NCBI GenBank assembly: GCA_016703005.1
Contig: JADJCX010000029.1
Span: 62,001-126,000, forward strand
DNA from: Flavobacteriales bacterium
GTDB lineage: Bacteria > Bacteroidota > Bacteroidia > Flavobacteriales_F > PHOS-HE28
Length of the DNA stretch: 64,000 nt
Direction: 5' to 3'
Numbering within the stretch: position 1 is the first letter of the stretch; every line of letters starts with the position of its first letter. The notes under the pieces are model-generated. The model was not told the origin of the DNA. It did not search any database and saw only the letters and a list, made by a program, of their open reading frames with translations. Both the position numbers and the translations under genes were made by a program. Below are positions 43,841 to 51,401 of the stretch, in pieces.

Positions 43841-44409
43841 ATCGGTGCGACCGCGGTAGTAAGCGACCGTCTCCACGCTCGCTCACCGATAACTGCGAGA
43901 ACAAGGAACAATCCATAGAGGATCGCTGTGACCGCAAGTTCCTTGGCCAGGTATACTCCCACAGCGATCACATCCACGATGATCCAGCCCCACCACGACT
44001 CCAGCTTCTTCTTGGTCATTAGCCACTGCGATGCAAGACTTGCCATGGCAATGAAGGCGTCGGGGTAAACCAACTCGGCATCGGTGAAGCGACCGATGAG
44101 GTAACCCCATATGCATGTGGCAGCAAGTACGATGGTGACCGCGGCTCAGAGCTGTGTGGGCGTAAGGCGTGAAACACGCAGAACCGAATTGTTCTTCCCA
44201 CCGTGTAGCCAATTGTACCATCCGTAGAACTGAAGCACTACGTAAATGACATGGAGTACCATGTCCGAATAGAGCTTAGCCTCATAGAAGACGAAAACGT
44301 ACAATGCCACCTGTACAAGTCCGATCGGCCAGTTCAGTATATGCTGGCGAGTGGTTAGCCACACCGCTATTGCGCCGCATGCGGCTGCGATGATCTCTAT
44401 CAAGGACAT
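43837..44409 (-). CDS. pnuC: Nicotinamide riboside transporter PnuC, with in-frame TGA as sequenced
   Basis: 190 codons. The first part (MSLIEIIAAACGAIAVWLTT, then ILNWPIGLVQVALYVFVFYEAKLYSD and VLQFYGWYNW) and the second (VYPDAFIAMASLASQWLMTKK, SWWGWIIVDVIAVGVYLAK) have the PnuC W-x-x-x-N-W and W-x-W-I-x-x-D/N-x-x motifs. A TGA at 44146-44148 splits them in the same frame after RLTPTQL; the frame is open on both sides, so a single substitution (probably from TGG) accounts for it. The transporter is expected to lose its last helices if the TGA is real. The stop overlaps nadR. Confidence 0.85.
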
Positions 44410-44465
44410 CCGCGCTAAGATCGACCATTGCCTTGGTTGACGATTGACAGCGCATCTTTGTTTCC

Positions 44466-44532
44466 ATGCCCTCCAGACCCAACAAAGCCCACGCCACCGC
44501 CGCCAGTGCCGATGCCTTTCGACAAGCACGCA
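44466..44532 (+). pseudogene. Truncated duplicate of the 5' end of the DUF1801 gene
   Basis: About 67 bp reading MPSRPNKAHATAASADAF closely match the start of the DUF1801 gene at 44876 (MPKPNKTHATAASVDAF). A 2-base loss at the position of ATCGAC breaks the frame, and the similarity stops soon after. It lies 410 bp upstream of the full copy, on the same strand. Confidence 0.65.
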
Positions 44533-44571
44533 CGGCACGTTCACTAAAATTGCGCCGCTAACCACAGCTGG

Positions 44572-44843
44572 ATGAAACGGACCATGGTATCGATCTCGCT
44601 CTCGCCGGAAGGCATGGGGAAGATCAAGGCAACGCCCGAGTTGCAGCAGGCGGAGATGCAGTTCATCAACGACTGGAAGGAACAGGGCATCCTGGAGAGC
44701 TTCTTCATCACCACGAACCGCACGGGGCCTTCCTCGTTTTCAACGGCGTCGAAGGAGGTCGGACCAAGGAGCTGATCAGCGGGCTGCCCTACTTCCCCTT
44801 CATGTCCAAGGTGGAGTACTTCGAACTGGACAAGCAGTTCTGA
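44572..44843 (+). CDS. Small dimeric alpha-beta-barrel-type protein, frameshifted as sequenced
   Basis: From ATG at 44572 the frame reads KRTMVSISLSPEGMGKI ... ESFFITTNRTG, then breaks. Adding one G to the run at 44724-44727 gives TGAFLVFNGVEGG and continues to PYFPFMSKVEYFELDKQF and the TGA at 44841. The repaired 90-aa protein has a ferredoxin-like fold pattern (beta-alpha-beta, with a late L-P-Y-F-P-F turn) reminiscent of muconolactone isomerase and YCII-like small proteins. No enzyme activity can be assigned. It lies 32 bp upstream of the DUF1801 gene. Confidence 0.6.
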
Positions 44844-44875
44844 GCACGGCCCGGCGAACGGTTGAAAGCAGCGCC

Positions 44876-45304
44876 ATGCCCAAACCCAACAAGACGCACG
44901 CCACCGCCGCCAGCGTCGATGCCTTTATCGACAAGCACGCGAAGGAGGAAGTGCGCGATGATTGCCGTTCGCTGATGAAGTTGATGCACGAGCTCACTGG
45001 TGAGCAGCCGTACATGTATGGTCCGAGCATCGTGGGCTACGGCACCTACCACTACAAGTACACCAGCGGCCACGAGGGCGATGCGCCGTTGGCGGCTTTC
45101 AGCCCGCGCAAGCCGGAGCTGGTCCTCTACTTCACGCCCGGCCTGTTCGAGCAGCAGCCCGAGCTGATGATGAAGCTGGGCAAGTACAAGGCGACCAAGG
45201 GCTGCCTGTACGTGAAGCGGCTTGACGATATCGACCTGAAGGTGCTGAAGACCTTGCTGAAGAAGTCCATCGCGTTGACCAGGAAGACCTATCCAACGTC
45301 CTAG
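44876..45304 (+). CDS. DUF1801 (YdhG-like) domain protein
   Basis: 142 aa. Family markers: an N-terminal VDAFIDKHAKEEVRDDCRSL helix, PYMYGPSIVGYGTYHYKY, the AAFSPRKPELVLYF strand, and the C-terminal GCLYVKRLDDIDLKVLKTLL. DUF1801 proteins have an IIA-like fold of uncertain function. It starts the small-gene cluster that precedes sdhC, with a partial duplicate of its 5' end upstream. Confidence 0.85.
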   Translation: MPKPNKTHATAASVDAFIDKHAKEEVRDDCRSLMKLMHELTGEQPYMYGPSIVGYGTYHYKYTSGHEGDAPLAAFSPRKPELVLYFTPGLFEQQPELMMKLGKYKATKGCLYVKRLDDIDLKVLKTLLKKSIALTRKTYPTS

Positions 45305-45402
45305 GTCGCGAGCTGCTGGGAAGGACGCGGTGGCCGCTCATCTGGAACAATTCCAAACAGCCGGGCGTTCGCTTCTTGCTTCATCGCCAATTACCCCGCC
45401 CG

Positions 45403-45410
45403 TAAGTTTG
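45403..45410 (+). promoter_or_regulatory. -7 promoter element (TAAGTTTG) for sdhCAB
   Basis: TAAGTTTG is an exact TAnnTTTG match, 41 bp upstream of the sdhC start, in a 147-bp gap. Confidence 0.65.
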
Positions 45411-45451
45411 CGCCCGAAAGCAACGCGCCCCTCGCGCACCAACGCACCAGC

Positions 45452-46141
45452 ATGGCACGTCAAGGACTCTTCGGTTCCTCCCTCGTCAAGAAGTACTGGA
45501 TGGCCCTCACGGGCCTTTTCCTTATCACGTTCCTAGTGGTGCATGCCGCGGTGAACGCGATGATCTTCTGGAACGACGGCGGTGTCACCTTCAACATGGT
45601 GGCGCACTTCTTCGGCAGCAACATCCTGATCCGCACGATGGAGATCGTGCTCTTCCTGGGCCTCATTCTCCACGTGGTGGATGGCCTGATGCTCTGGAGC
45701 CAGAACCGAGCAGCGCGTCCGGTGAAGTACGCCATGGAAAAGGGCGGCGCCAACCGCAAGCGGTACAGCGCCAGCATGGGCATCCTCGGTACGCTGATCC
45801 TGCTGTTTCTCATCGTTCACCTCTGGCATTTCTGGGTGAAGAGCCGCCACATCGTGGGAAGTCTGGAACCCTATGGTGTGGACGCCGCAGGCCAGGAAAA
45901 TCTCTTCGCGCTGATGGTGCAGACGTTCGAGCATCCTGTCGTGGTGGTGATCTACGTGCTCGGCTGCTTCAGCCTGTTCTGGCACCTGCTGCACGGTTTT
46001 AAGAGCGCCTTCCAAAGCCTTGGCATCAACCACAAGCGGTACAACGGCTTCATTGCTCTTTGCGGAACGGCCTTCAGCATCATTGTGCCGTTGGTTTTCG
46101 CCGCGATGCCGGTGAGCATGTACTTCAAGTGGATCAAATGA
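45452..46141 (+). CDS. sdhC: Succinate dehydrogenase cytochrome b subunit
   Basis: 229 aa with five membrane helices, the single-chain b-type subunit of Bacteroidota. Conserved His residues lie in FLVVHAAVN, LILHVVDGL, FLIVHLWHFWV and FWHLLHGFKSAFQ, as expected for di-heme ligation. It anchors the SdhAB head and transfers electrons to menaquinone. First gene of the sdhCAB operon, with a hairpin-rich gap of 103 bp before sdhA. Confidence 0.95.
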   Translation: MARQGLFGSSLVKKYWMALTGLFLITFLVVHAAVNAMIFWNDGGVTFNMVAHFFGSNILIRTMEIVLFLGLILHVVDGLMLWSQNRAARPVKYAMEKGGANRKRYSASMGILGTLILLFLIVHLWHFWVKSRHIVGSLEPYGVDAAGQENLFALMVQTFEHPVVVVIYVLGCFSLFWHLLHGFKSAFQSLGINHKRYNGFIALCGTAFSIIVPLVFAAMPVSMYFKWIK

Positions 46142-46145
46142 TACT

Positions 46146-46209
46146 GAGCCACGAGCTACCGGCCACGAGCCACGAGCTTACAGCGCTCTCGGCCAGCTCG
46201 TGGCTCGTG
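46146..46209. repeat. REP-like GAGCCACGAGCT repeats forming a hairpin in the sdhC-sdhA gap
   Basis: GAGCCACGAGCT occurs twice (46146-46157 and 46167-46178), and the 15-mer CACGAGCCACGAGCT (46164-46178) has an exact reverse complement at 46195-46209. This can form a stable mRNA stem between the two genes, possibly setting the ratio of sdhC to sdhA transcripts. Confidence 0.6.
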
Positions 46210-46244
46210 ACTCGCGGCTCGAAGCCCATCAGAACTCCTCGACC

Positions 46245-48260
46245 ATGTCATTGAAACTCGACAGCAAGATCCCTCCCGGCCCCATCGAGAAGAAGTGGAC
46301 CGACCACAAGGGCACATCCGCATTGTGGCACCCGCGAACAAGCGCCGCATTGATGTGATCGTGGTTGGTACAGGTCTCGCAGGTGGTGCGGCTGCCGCAT
46401 CGCTCGCGGAGATGGGCTACAACGTGAAAGCCTTCTGCTTCCAGGACAGCGCTCGTCGCGCGCACTCGATCGCCGCGCAAGGCGGGATCAACGCCGCGAA
46501 GAACTACCAGAACGACGGCGACTCAACCTACCGCCTGTTCTATGACACCGTGAAAGGCGGTGATTACCGTGCCCGCGAAGCGAACGTACCGCCTCGCCGA
46601 GGTGAGCGCGAACATCATCGACCAATGCGTGGCGCAAGGCGTGCCCTTCGCCCGTGACTACGGCGGATTGCTCGACAACCGTTCATTCGGTGGCGTGCAG
46701 GTGAGCCGCACGTTCTATGCCCGCGGACAGACCGGTCAGCAGTTGCTGCTCGGAGCGTACAGTGCGTTGATGCGCCAGGTCGGCAAGGGGGCGGTGCAGA
46801 TGTACGATCGTCACGAGATGCTCGATGTGGTCGTGGTTGATGGCAAGGCGCGTGGCATCATCGCCCGCAACCTCATCACCGGCGAGATCGAGCGGCACGG
46901 CGCGCACGCGGTATTGCTCTGCACAGGCGGCTACGGCAACGTGTTCTTCCTGAGCACGAACGCCATGGGCAGCAACGTCACCGCTGCGTGGAAAGCGCAC
47001 AAGCGCGGCGCCTACTTCGGCAACCCTTGCTACACGCAGATCCACCCGACCTGCATACCCGTGAGCGGCACGCACCAGAGCAAGTTGACGCTGATGAGCG
47101 AGTCGCTGCGGAACGACGGTCGCATCTGGGTGCCTAAGAACATAGAGGACGCGAAGGCGATCCGCGAAGGGAAGAAGAAGGGTAGTGACATCGCAGAGGG
47201 CGATCGCGACTATTACTTGGAGCGTCGTTATCCTGCCTTCGGGAACCTCGTGCCGCGTGACGTGGCCAGCCGTGCCGCGAAAGAGCGCTGCGATGCGGGC
47301 TTCGGCGTGAACAAGACCGGCGAGGCCGTGTACCTCGACTTCAGTGCAGCGATCGAGCGCTACGGCAAGCTCGAAGCGAACGTGAAGAAGATCGAGAACC
47401 CGAGCAAGGAGAAGATCATCGAACTGGGTCGCGCTGTCGTGAGCGAGAAGTATGGCAACCTCTTCGACATGTACGAGAACATCGTCGGCGAGAACCCCTA
47501 CGACCACGCGATGAAGATCTATCCCGCCGTACACTACACCATGGGTGGCCTGTGGGTGGACTACAACCTACAGACCACTGTGCCCGGCCTCTTCTGTTTG
47601 GGCGAAGCGAACTTCAGCGATCACGGCGCGAACCGCCTGGGTGCGTCAGCGTTGATGCAGGGCCTAGCCGATGGCTACTTCGTGATCCCCTACACCGTCG
47701 GCGATTACCTCGCCGATGATATCCGCACCGGACCGATCGACACGAAGCGTCCTGAGTTCGACGCGGCCGAGAAGGAGCAGAAGGACCGCATCAACCACTT
47801 CCTCAACAACAAGGGCACCAAGCCTGTGGATGATTTCCACCGCCGCCTCGGCAAGGTGATGTGGGACAAGTGCGGCATGGCGCGCAATGCGCAAGGCTTG
47901 CAGGAGGCGATCACGGAGATCCGCCAGATCCGCGAAGAGTTCTACCGCGATGTGCGTGTTCCCGGCAAGAACAGTGAGTTCAACCAAGAACTGGAGAAAG
48001 CTGGCCGCGTGGCCGACTTCCTTGAACTAGGCGAACTGATGTGCATGGACGCGCTCAACCGCAATGAGAGCTGCGGCGGGCACTTCCGTGAGGAGTACGC
48101 GGAGACGGATGGGCCACAACAAGGCGAGGCCAAGCGTGACGATGCCAACTACGCGTATGTAGCGGCTTGGGAGTGGACGGGTGATGCCGGTAAGGCGAAC
48201 CTGCACAAGGAAGCGCTAGTATTCGATGAGGTGAAACTGACGCAACGTTCATACAAATGA
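46245..48260 (+). CDS. sdhA: Succinate dehydrogenase flavoprotein subunit, two frameshifts as sequenced
   Basis: Repaired length about 672 aa. It oxidises succinate to fumarate with covalent FAD. The start is at 46245 (MSLKLDSKIPPGP). Lesion 1: one G too few at about 46308-46310 (adding it gives DHKGHIRIVAPANKRRIDV). Then IDVIVVGTGLAGGAAA binds the FAD dinucleotide and HSIAAQGGINAAK has the FAD-linked His. Lesion 2: two bases missing at about 46586-46587 (restored GTGTAC gives REANVYRLAEVSANI). The rest is intact: GGYGNVFFLSTNAMGSN, QIHPTCIPVSG, NLVPRDVASRA, HYTMGGLWVDY and GEANFSDHGANRLGASALMQG. The lesions together lose three bases, so only the stretch between them is out of frame. Confidence 0.9.
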
Positions 48261-48310
48261 TCCCGTAGCGTCGACCCACTGAGGTCGACCCGAAACGAAT
48301 AGCAAGGCAG

Positions 48311-49069
48311 ATGGGCAACATGAAATTGAACCTGAAGATCTGGCGCCAAGCCGGTCCGAACGACAAGGGCCAGATGAAGGACTATCCGGTGAGCAACGTG
48401 TCCGAGGACATGAGCTTTTTGGAAATGCTGGATGTGTTGAACGATGACATCGTGCGCAAGGGCGACGACCCCATCGCCTTCGATCACGATTGCCGGGAAG
48501 GCATCTGCGGATCATGCAGCCTCTTCATTAATGGCGAAGCGCATGGTCCGGGCAAGGGCATTACCACCTGCCAGTTGCACATGCGCCGCTTCAAGGATGG
48601 CGATACGATCCACGTGGAGCCTTGGCGTGCTCAGGCGTTCCCTGTCATCAAGGATCTGGCAACGAACCGTAGCGCCTTCGATCGTATCCAAGCGGCTGGT
48701 GGATTCGTGAGCATCAACACCAGCGGCAACCTCGTTGACGGTAATGCTGTTCCCATCCCTAAGGATGACGCCGACAAGGCATTCGACGCGGCAACCTGCA
48801 TCGGCTGCGGTGCTTGTGTGGCCACCTGCCCGAACGGCTCCGCGATGCTCTTTACGGCGGCGAAAGTCTCGCAGCTTTCACTGCTGCCCCAAGGCAAGCC
48901 AGAGCGCAAGCGTCGTGCACTGGCCATGGTGGAACAGATGGACAAGGAGGGTTTTGGCAATTGCAGCAACACTGGCGCCTGCGAGATCGAGTGCCCGAAG
49001 AACATCAGCTTGGAGCACATCGCACGGTTGAACAGAGAGTACTTGGCAGCGACGGTGACGAAGGAGTGA
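48311..49069 (+). CDS. sdhB: Succinate dehydrogenase iron-sulfur subunit
   Basis: 252 aa. The 2Fe-2S motif is in the N-terminal ferredoxin domain (CREGICGSCSLFIN, then TTC). The C-terminal domain carries the 4Fe-4S and 3Fe-4S motifs (CIGCGACVATCPNGSAM, and GNCSNTGACEIECPKNIS). It passes electrons from SdhA to SdhC. The start may be at 48311 or at the Met three codons later. Third gene of the operon, 50 bp after sdhA. Confidence 0.95.
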   Translation: MGNMKLNLKIWRQAGPNDKGQMKDYPVSNVSEDMSFLEMLDVLNDDIVRKGDDPIAFDHDCREGICGSCSLFINGEAHGPGKGITTCQLHMRRFKDGDTIHVEPWRAQAFPVIKDLATNRSAFDRIQAAGGFVSINTSGNLVDGNAVPIPKDDADKAFDAATCIGCGACVATCPNGSAMLFTAAKVSQLSLLPQGKPERKRRALAMVEQMDKEGFGNCSNTGACEIECPKNISLEHIARLNREYLAATVTKE

Positions 49070-49073
49070 TCGC

Positions 49074-49450
49074 ATGAAGCTGCCTGTTGATAGGACCAGC
49101 CGCCTTCGGATAAAGGCTAAGTCCTGGGCCAGCATCGAATCCTTTTATGCCGACCTCGCCACTAGTGCTGGATGGGGTCACGAAATGCTCGATCTCGTTC
49201 GACACATTGGTGAGACCGGTCTGTCAAAGAGGCTCTATGCGTTCACTAGTCATGCCGACTTGTTTATCAGCATCTATCCAGAGATCGATCGGTATAAAGA
49301 GGTGCTTCGCGGATCTTCAACGCTAGCACGAACACCTACGATTTCGAGTACTACTCTAAACCGACACTTCAGCCGGAAGTCAGCCGCTCGTATCCCAGGG
49401 AGGTGGGAATTGATAAGTTCAGTTCCTTCATTGAGCACCTGCGATGGTGA
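49074..49450 (+). CDS. Hypothetical protein, frameshifted as sequenced
   Basis: From ATG at 49074 (5 bp after sdhB) the frame reads KLPVDRTSRLRIKAKSWASI ... FISIYPEIDRYKEVLRG, then shifts. One extra base near 49313 (CGCGGATC to CGCGGGATC) restores GIFNASTNTYDFEYYSKP and the end YPREVGIDKFSSFIEHLRW with TGA at 49448. The repaired protein is about 125 aa, soluble, and not recognised. The uncorrected ORF runs to 49487 in a wrong frame. Confidence 0.5.
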
Positions 49451-49488
49451 TACACTCAACAGTTGTGTTGGGACACTGGACAAGTGAG

Positions 49489-50634
49489 ATGCACATGCGA
49501 CCTAGCAAACTCCCTCACGTTGGCACCACCATCTTCACGGTGATGAGCAAGTTGGCGGCCGAGTGTGGCGCTATCAACCTCAGCCAGGGCTTTCCGGATT
49601 TCCCCATTGATACCCAGCTGAGCGATCTGGTGAACGCCGCCATGCGCGCCGGCCACAATCAGTACGCCCCAATGCCAGGTCTGCCAGCGCTGCGCGAGGC
49701 AATCAGCAACAAGGTGGAACGGCTTTACGGCTTCCGGTACGATCCCGAGACGGAAGTCACGGTCGCCTCGGGTGGTACACAGGCCATCTTCACGGCTATC
49801 GGCGCCATGGTGCATCCCGGTGATGAGGTGATCATCGTTGATCCCGCTTACGATTGCTATTCGCCCACGGTTGAACTCTTCGGCGGTAAGCCGGTGCATG
49901 TGCGTTTGGGCAACGACATGAAGTTCGATGCGGATGCGGTCAAGCAGGCGATCACGCCGAAGACGCGTATGCTGATGATCAACACGCCACACAACCCGGC
50001 GGGTACGATCCTACGCGATGCGGACATGAAGCGTATCGCCGACATGCTGCGCGGCACGGATATCATCCTGCTGAGTGATGAGGTCTATGAGCACTTGGTC
50101 TTTGATGGTGAGCCGCACGCCTCGGTGATCAAATATCCGGAGCTGCGTGAACGCGCCTTCGTGATCTTCAGCTTCGGCAAGGTCTTCCACACCACCGGTT
50201 GGAAGATGGGCTACGCGCTCGCCTCGAAGGAATTGATGACCGAGTTCCGGAAGGTGCATCAGTTCAATGTCTTCAGTGCCAACACGCCGATCCAACATGC
50301 GTTGGCGGCTTACATGAAGGAGCCAGCGAACTACGAAAACGTTCCTTCTTTCTATCAAGCCAAACGTGATCGCTTCGCGAACGGGATGAAGAAGTCGCGT
50401 TTCCAGCTGTTGCCGTGCGAAGGCTCCTACTTCCAAACGGCGGTCTACGGTTCCATCAGCCAGGAGGATGACCTCGCTTTCGCGCAACGTGTGACGAGGG
50501 AGCACGGTGTGGCCACCATTCCGCTCTCACCCTTCTACAAAGAACCGCCTGCGGATCAACGTCTGCTGCGCTTCTGCTTCGCGAAGCAGGACGCTACCTT
50601 GGACGCAGCCATCGAGAAACTATGCAGGATCTGA
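49489..50634 (+). CDS. Methionine aminotransferase (PLP-dependent, class I)
   Basis: 381 aa. YbdL-like fold-type I aminotransferase: NLSQGFPDFP, NQYAPMPGLPALRE, SGGTQAIFTAI, DPAYDCYSP, NTPHNPAG, LSDEVYEHLVFDG and the Schiff-base Lys231 in FSFGKVFHTTGWKMGY. These features are characteristic of methionine aminotransferase, which gives 2-oxo-4-methylthiobutyrate. The Met at 49489 or 49495 starts before RPSKLPHVGTTIF. The 3' end overlaps the omega-amidase gene by 13 bp, and the two enzymes form a known functional couple. Confidence 0.9.
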   Translation: MHMRPSKLPHVGTTIFTVMSKLAAECGAINLSQGFPDFPIDTQLSDLVNAAMRAGHNQYAPMPGLPALREAISNKVERLYGFRYDPETEVTVASGGTQAIFTAIGAMVHPGDEVIIVDPAYDCYSPTVELFGGKPVHVRLGNDMKFDADAVKQAITPKTRMLMINTPHNPAGTILRDADMKRIADMLRGTDIILLSDEVYEHLVFDGEPHASVIKYPELRERAFVIFSFGKVFHTTGWKMGYALASKELMTEFRKVHQFNVFSANTPIQHALAAYMKEPANYENVPSFYQAKRDRFANGMKKSRFQLLPCEGSYFQTAVYGSISQEDDLAFAQRVTREHGVATIPLSPFYKEPPADQRLLRFCFAKQDATLDAAIEKLCRI

Positions 50635-51401
50635 AGGTGACACTTGTGCAGAGCATGCTCCACTGGGAGGATGCCGCTGCGAACCGCGCGATGTTCGGCC
50701 AGAAACTCGCCGCGCTGAAGGGCACCACGGACCTCATCGTGCTGCCCGAGATGTTCACCACCGGCTTCAGCATGCGCAGTACGGATCTAGCTGAGACGAT
50801 TGAGGGCGCCACGGTGCAATGGATGCGCGAACAAGCGGCGGCAACCAACGCTGCGCTTTATGGCAGTGCCATCATCACGGCGAATGGCAAATACTTCAAC
50901 CGCGGGCTTTTCGTTCGGCCCGATGGACAAGTCACGGTGTATGACAAGCGCCACCTCTTCCGCTTCGCGAACGAGAACGAGCACTATGCGCCCGGAGCCG
51001 AACGCGTTGTTGTGGAATGGCGCGGATGGCGCATCCTGCTGCAAGTGTGCTTCGATCTGCGCTTCCCGGTCTTTGCGCGCAACCAAGACGACTACGACGC
51101 GATCCTCTATGTAGCCAACTGGCCGGAAGCGCGTCGCTATGCATGGAGCCAGTTGTTGATCGCCCGCGCGATCGAGAACCAGTGTTACGTGGTCGGTGCG
51201 AACCGCGTGGGCATGGACGGCAAGGGAATGCACTACACCGGCGATTCCGTTGTGATCGATCCGCGTGGTGCGGTGATCGGAAGCGTGGAGCCTTCCCAAG
51301 AAGGAGCCGCAACCGTTGCACTCGACTACGCATCATTGGAGGATTTCCGGGAGAAGTTCCCGGTGGCGAAGGACGCGGACGAGTTCAGCCTAGGGCTCTA
51401 G
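50622..51401 (+). CDS. Omega-amidase (carbon-nitrogen hydrolase)
   Basis: 259 aa nitrilase-superfamily protein. The catalytic triad is Glu43 (VLPEMFTTGFS), Lys109 (YDKRHLF) and Cys143 (QVCFDLRFPVFA). These contexts match YafV/omega-amidases, which hydrolyse 2-oxoglutaramate formed by glutamine-linked transamination and so pull the methionine aminotransferase reaction forward. Overlaps the aminotransferase by 13 bp. Its stop overlaps the convergent giant gene by 4 bp. Confidence 0.9.
   Translation: MQDLKVTLVQSMLHWEDAAANRAMFGQKLAALKGTTDLIVLPEMFTTGFSMRSTDLAETIEGATVQWMREQAAATNAALYGSAIITANGKYFNRGLFVRPDGQVTVYDKRHLFRFANENEHYAPGAERVVVEWRGWRILLQVCFDLRFPVFARNQDDYDAILYVANWPEARRYAWSQLLIARAIENQCYVVGANRVGMDGKGMHYTGDSVVIDPRGAVIGSVEPSQEGAATVALDYASLEDFREKFPVAKDADEFSLGL

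Noticed and set aside
43837..44409. TGA recoded as tryptophan, suggested by in-frame TGA in pnuC and the 11.5-kb membrane gene
   Set aside because: Many genes here end in TGA and several overlap the next start as TGATG or ATGA, so TGA is used as a normal stop. A point mutation or read error is simpler.
46683..47534. 283-codon minus-strand ORF opposite sdhA
   Set aside because: It is the shadow of the highly conserved SdhA frame; its composition (His/Arg/Val-rich) is typical of antisense GC-rich ORFs.
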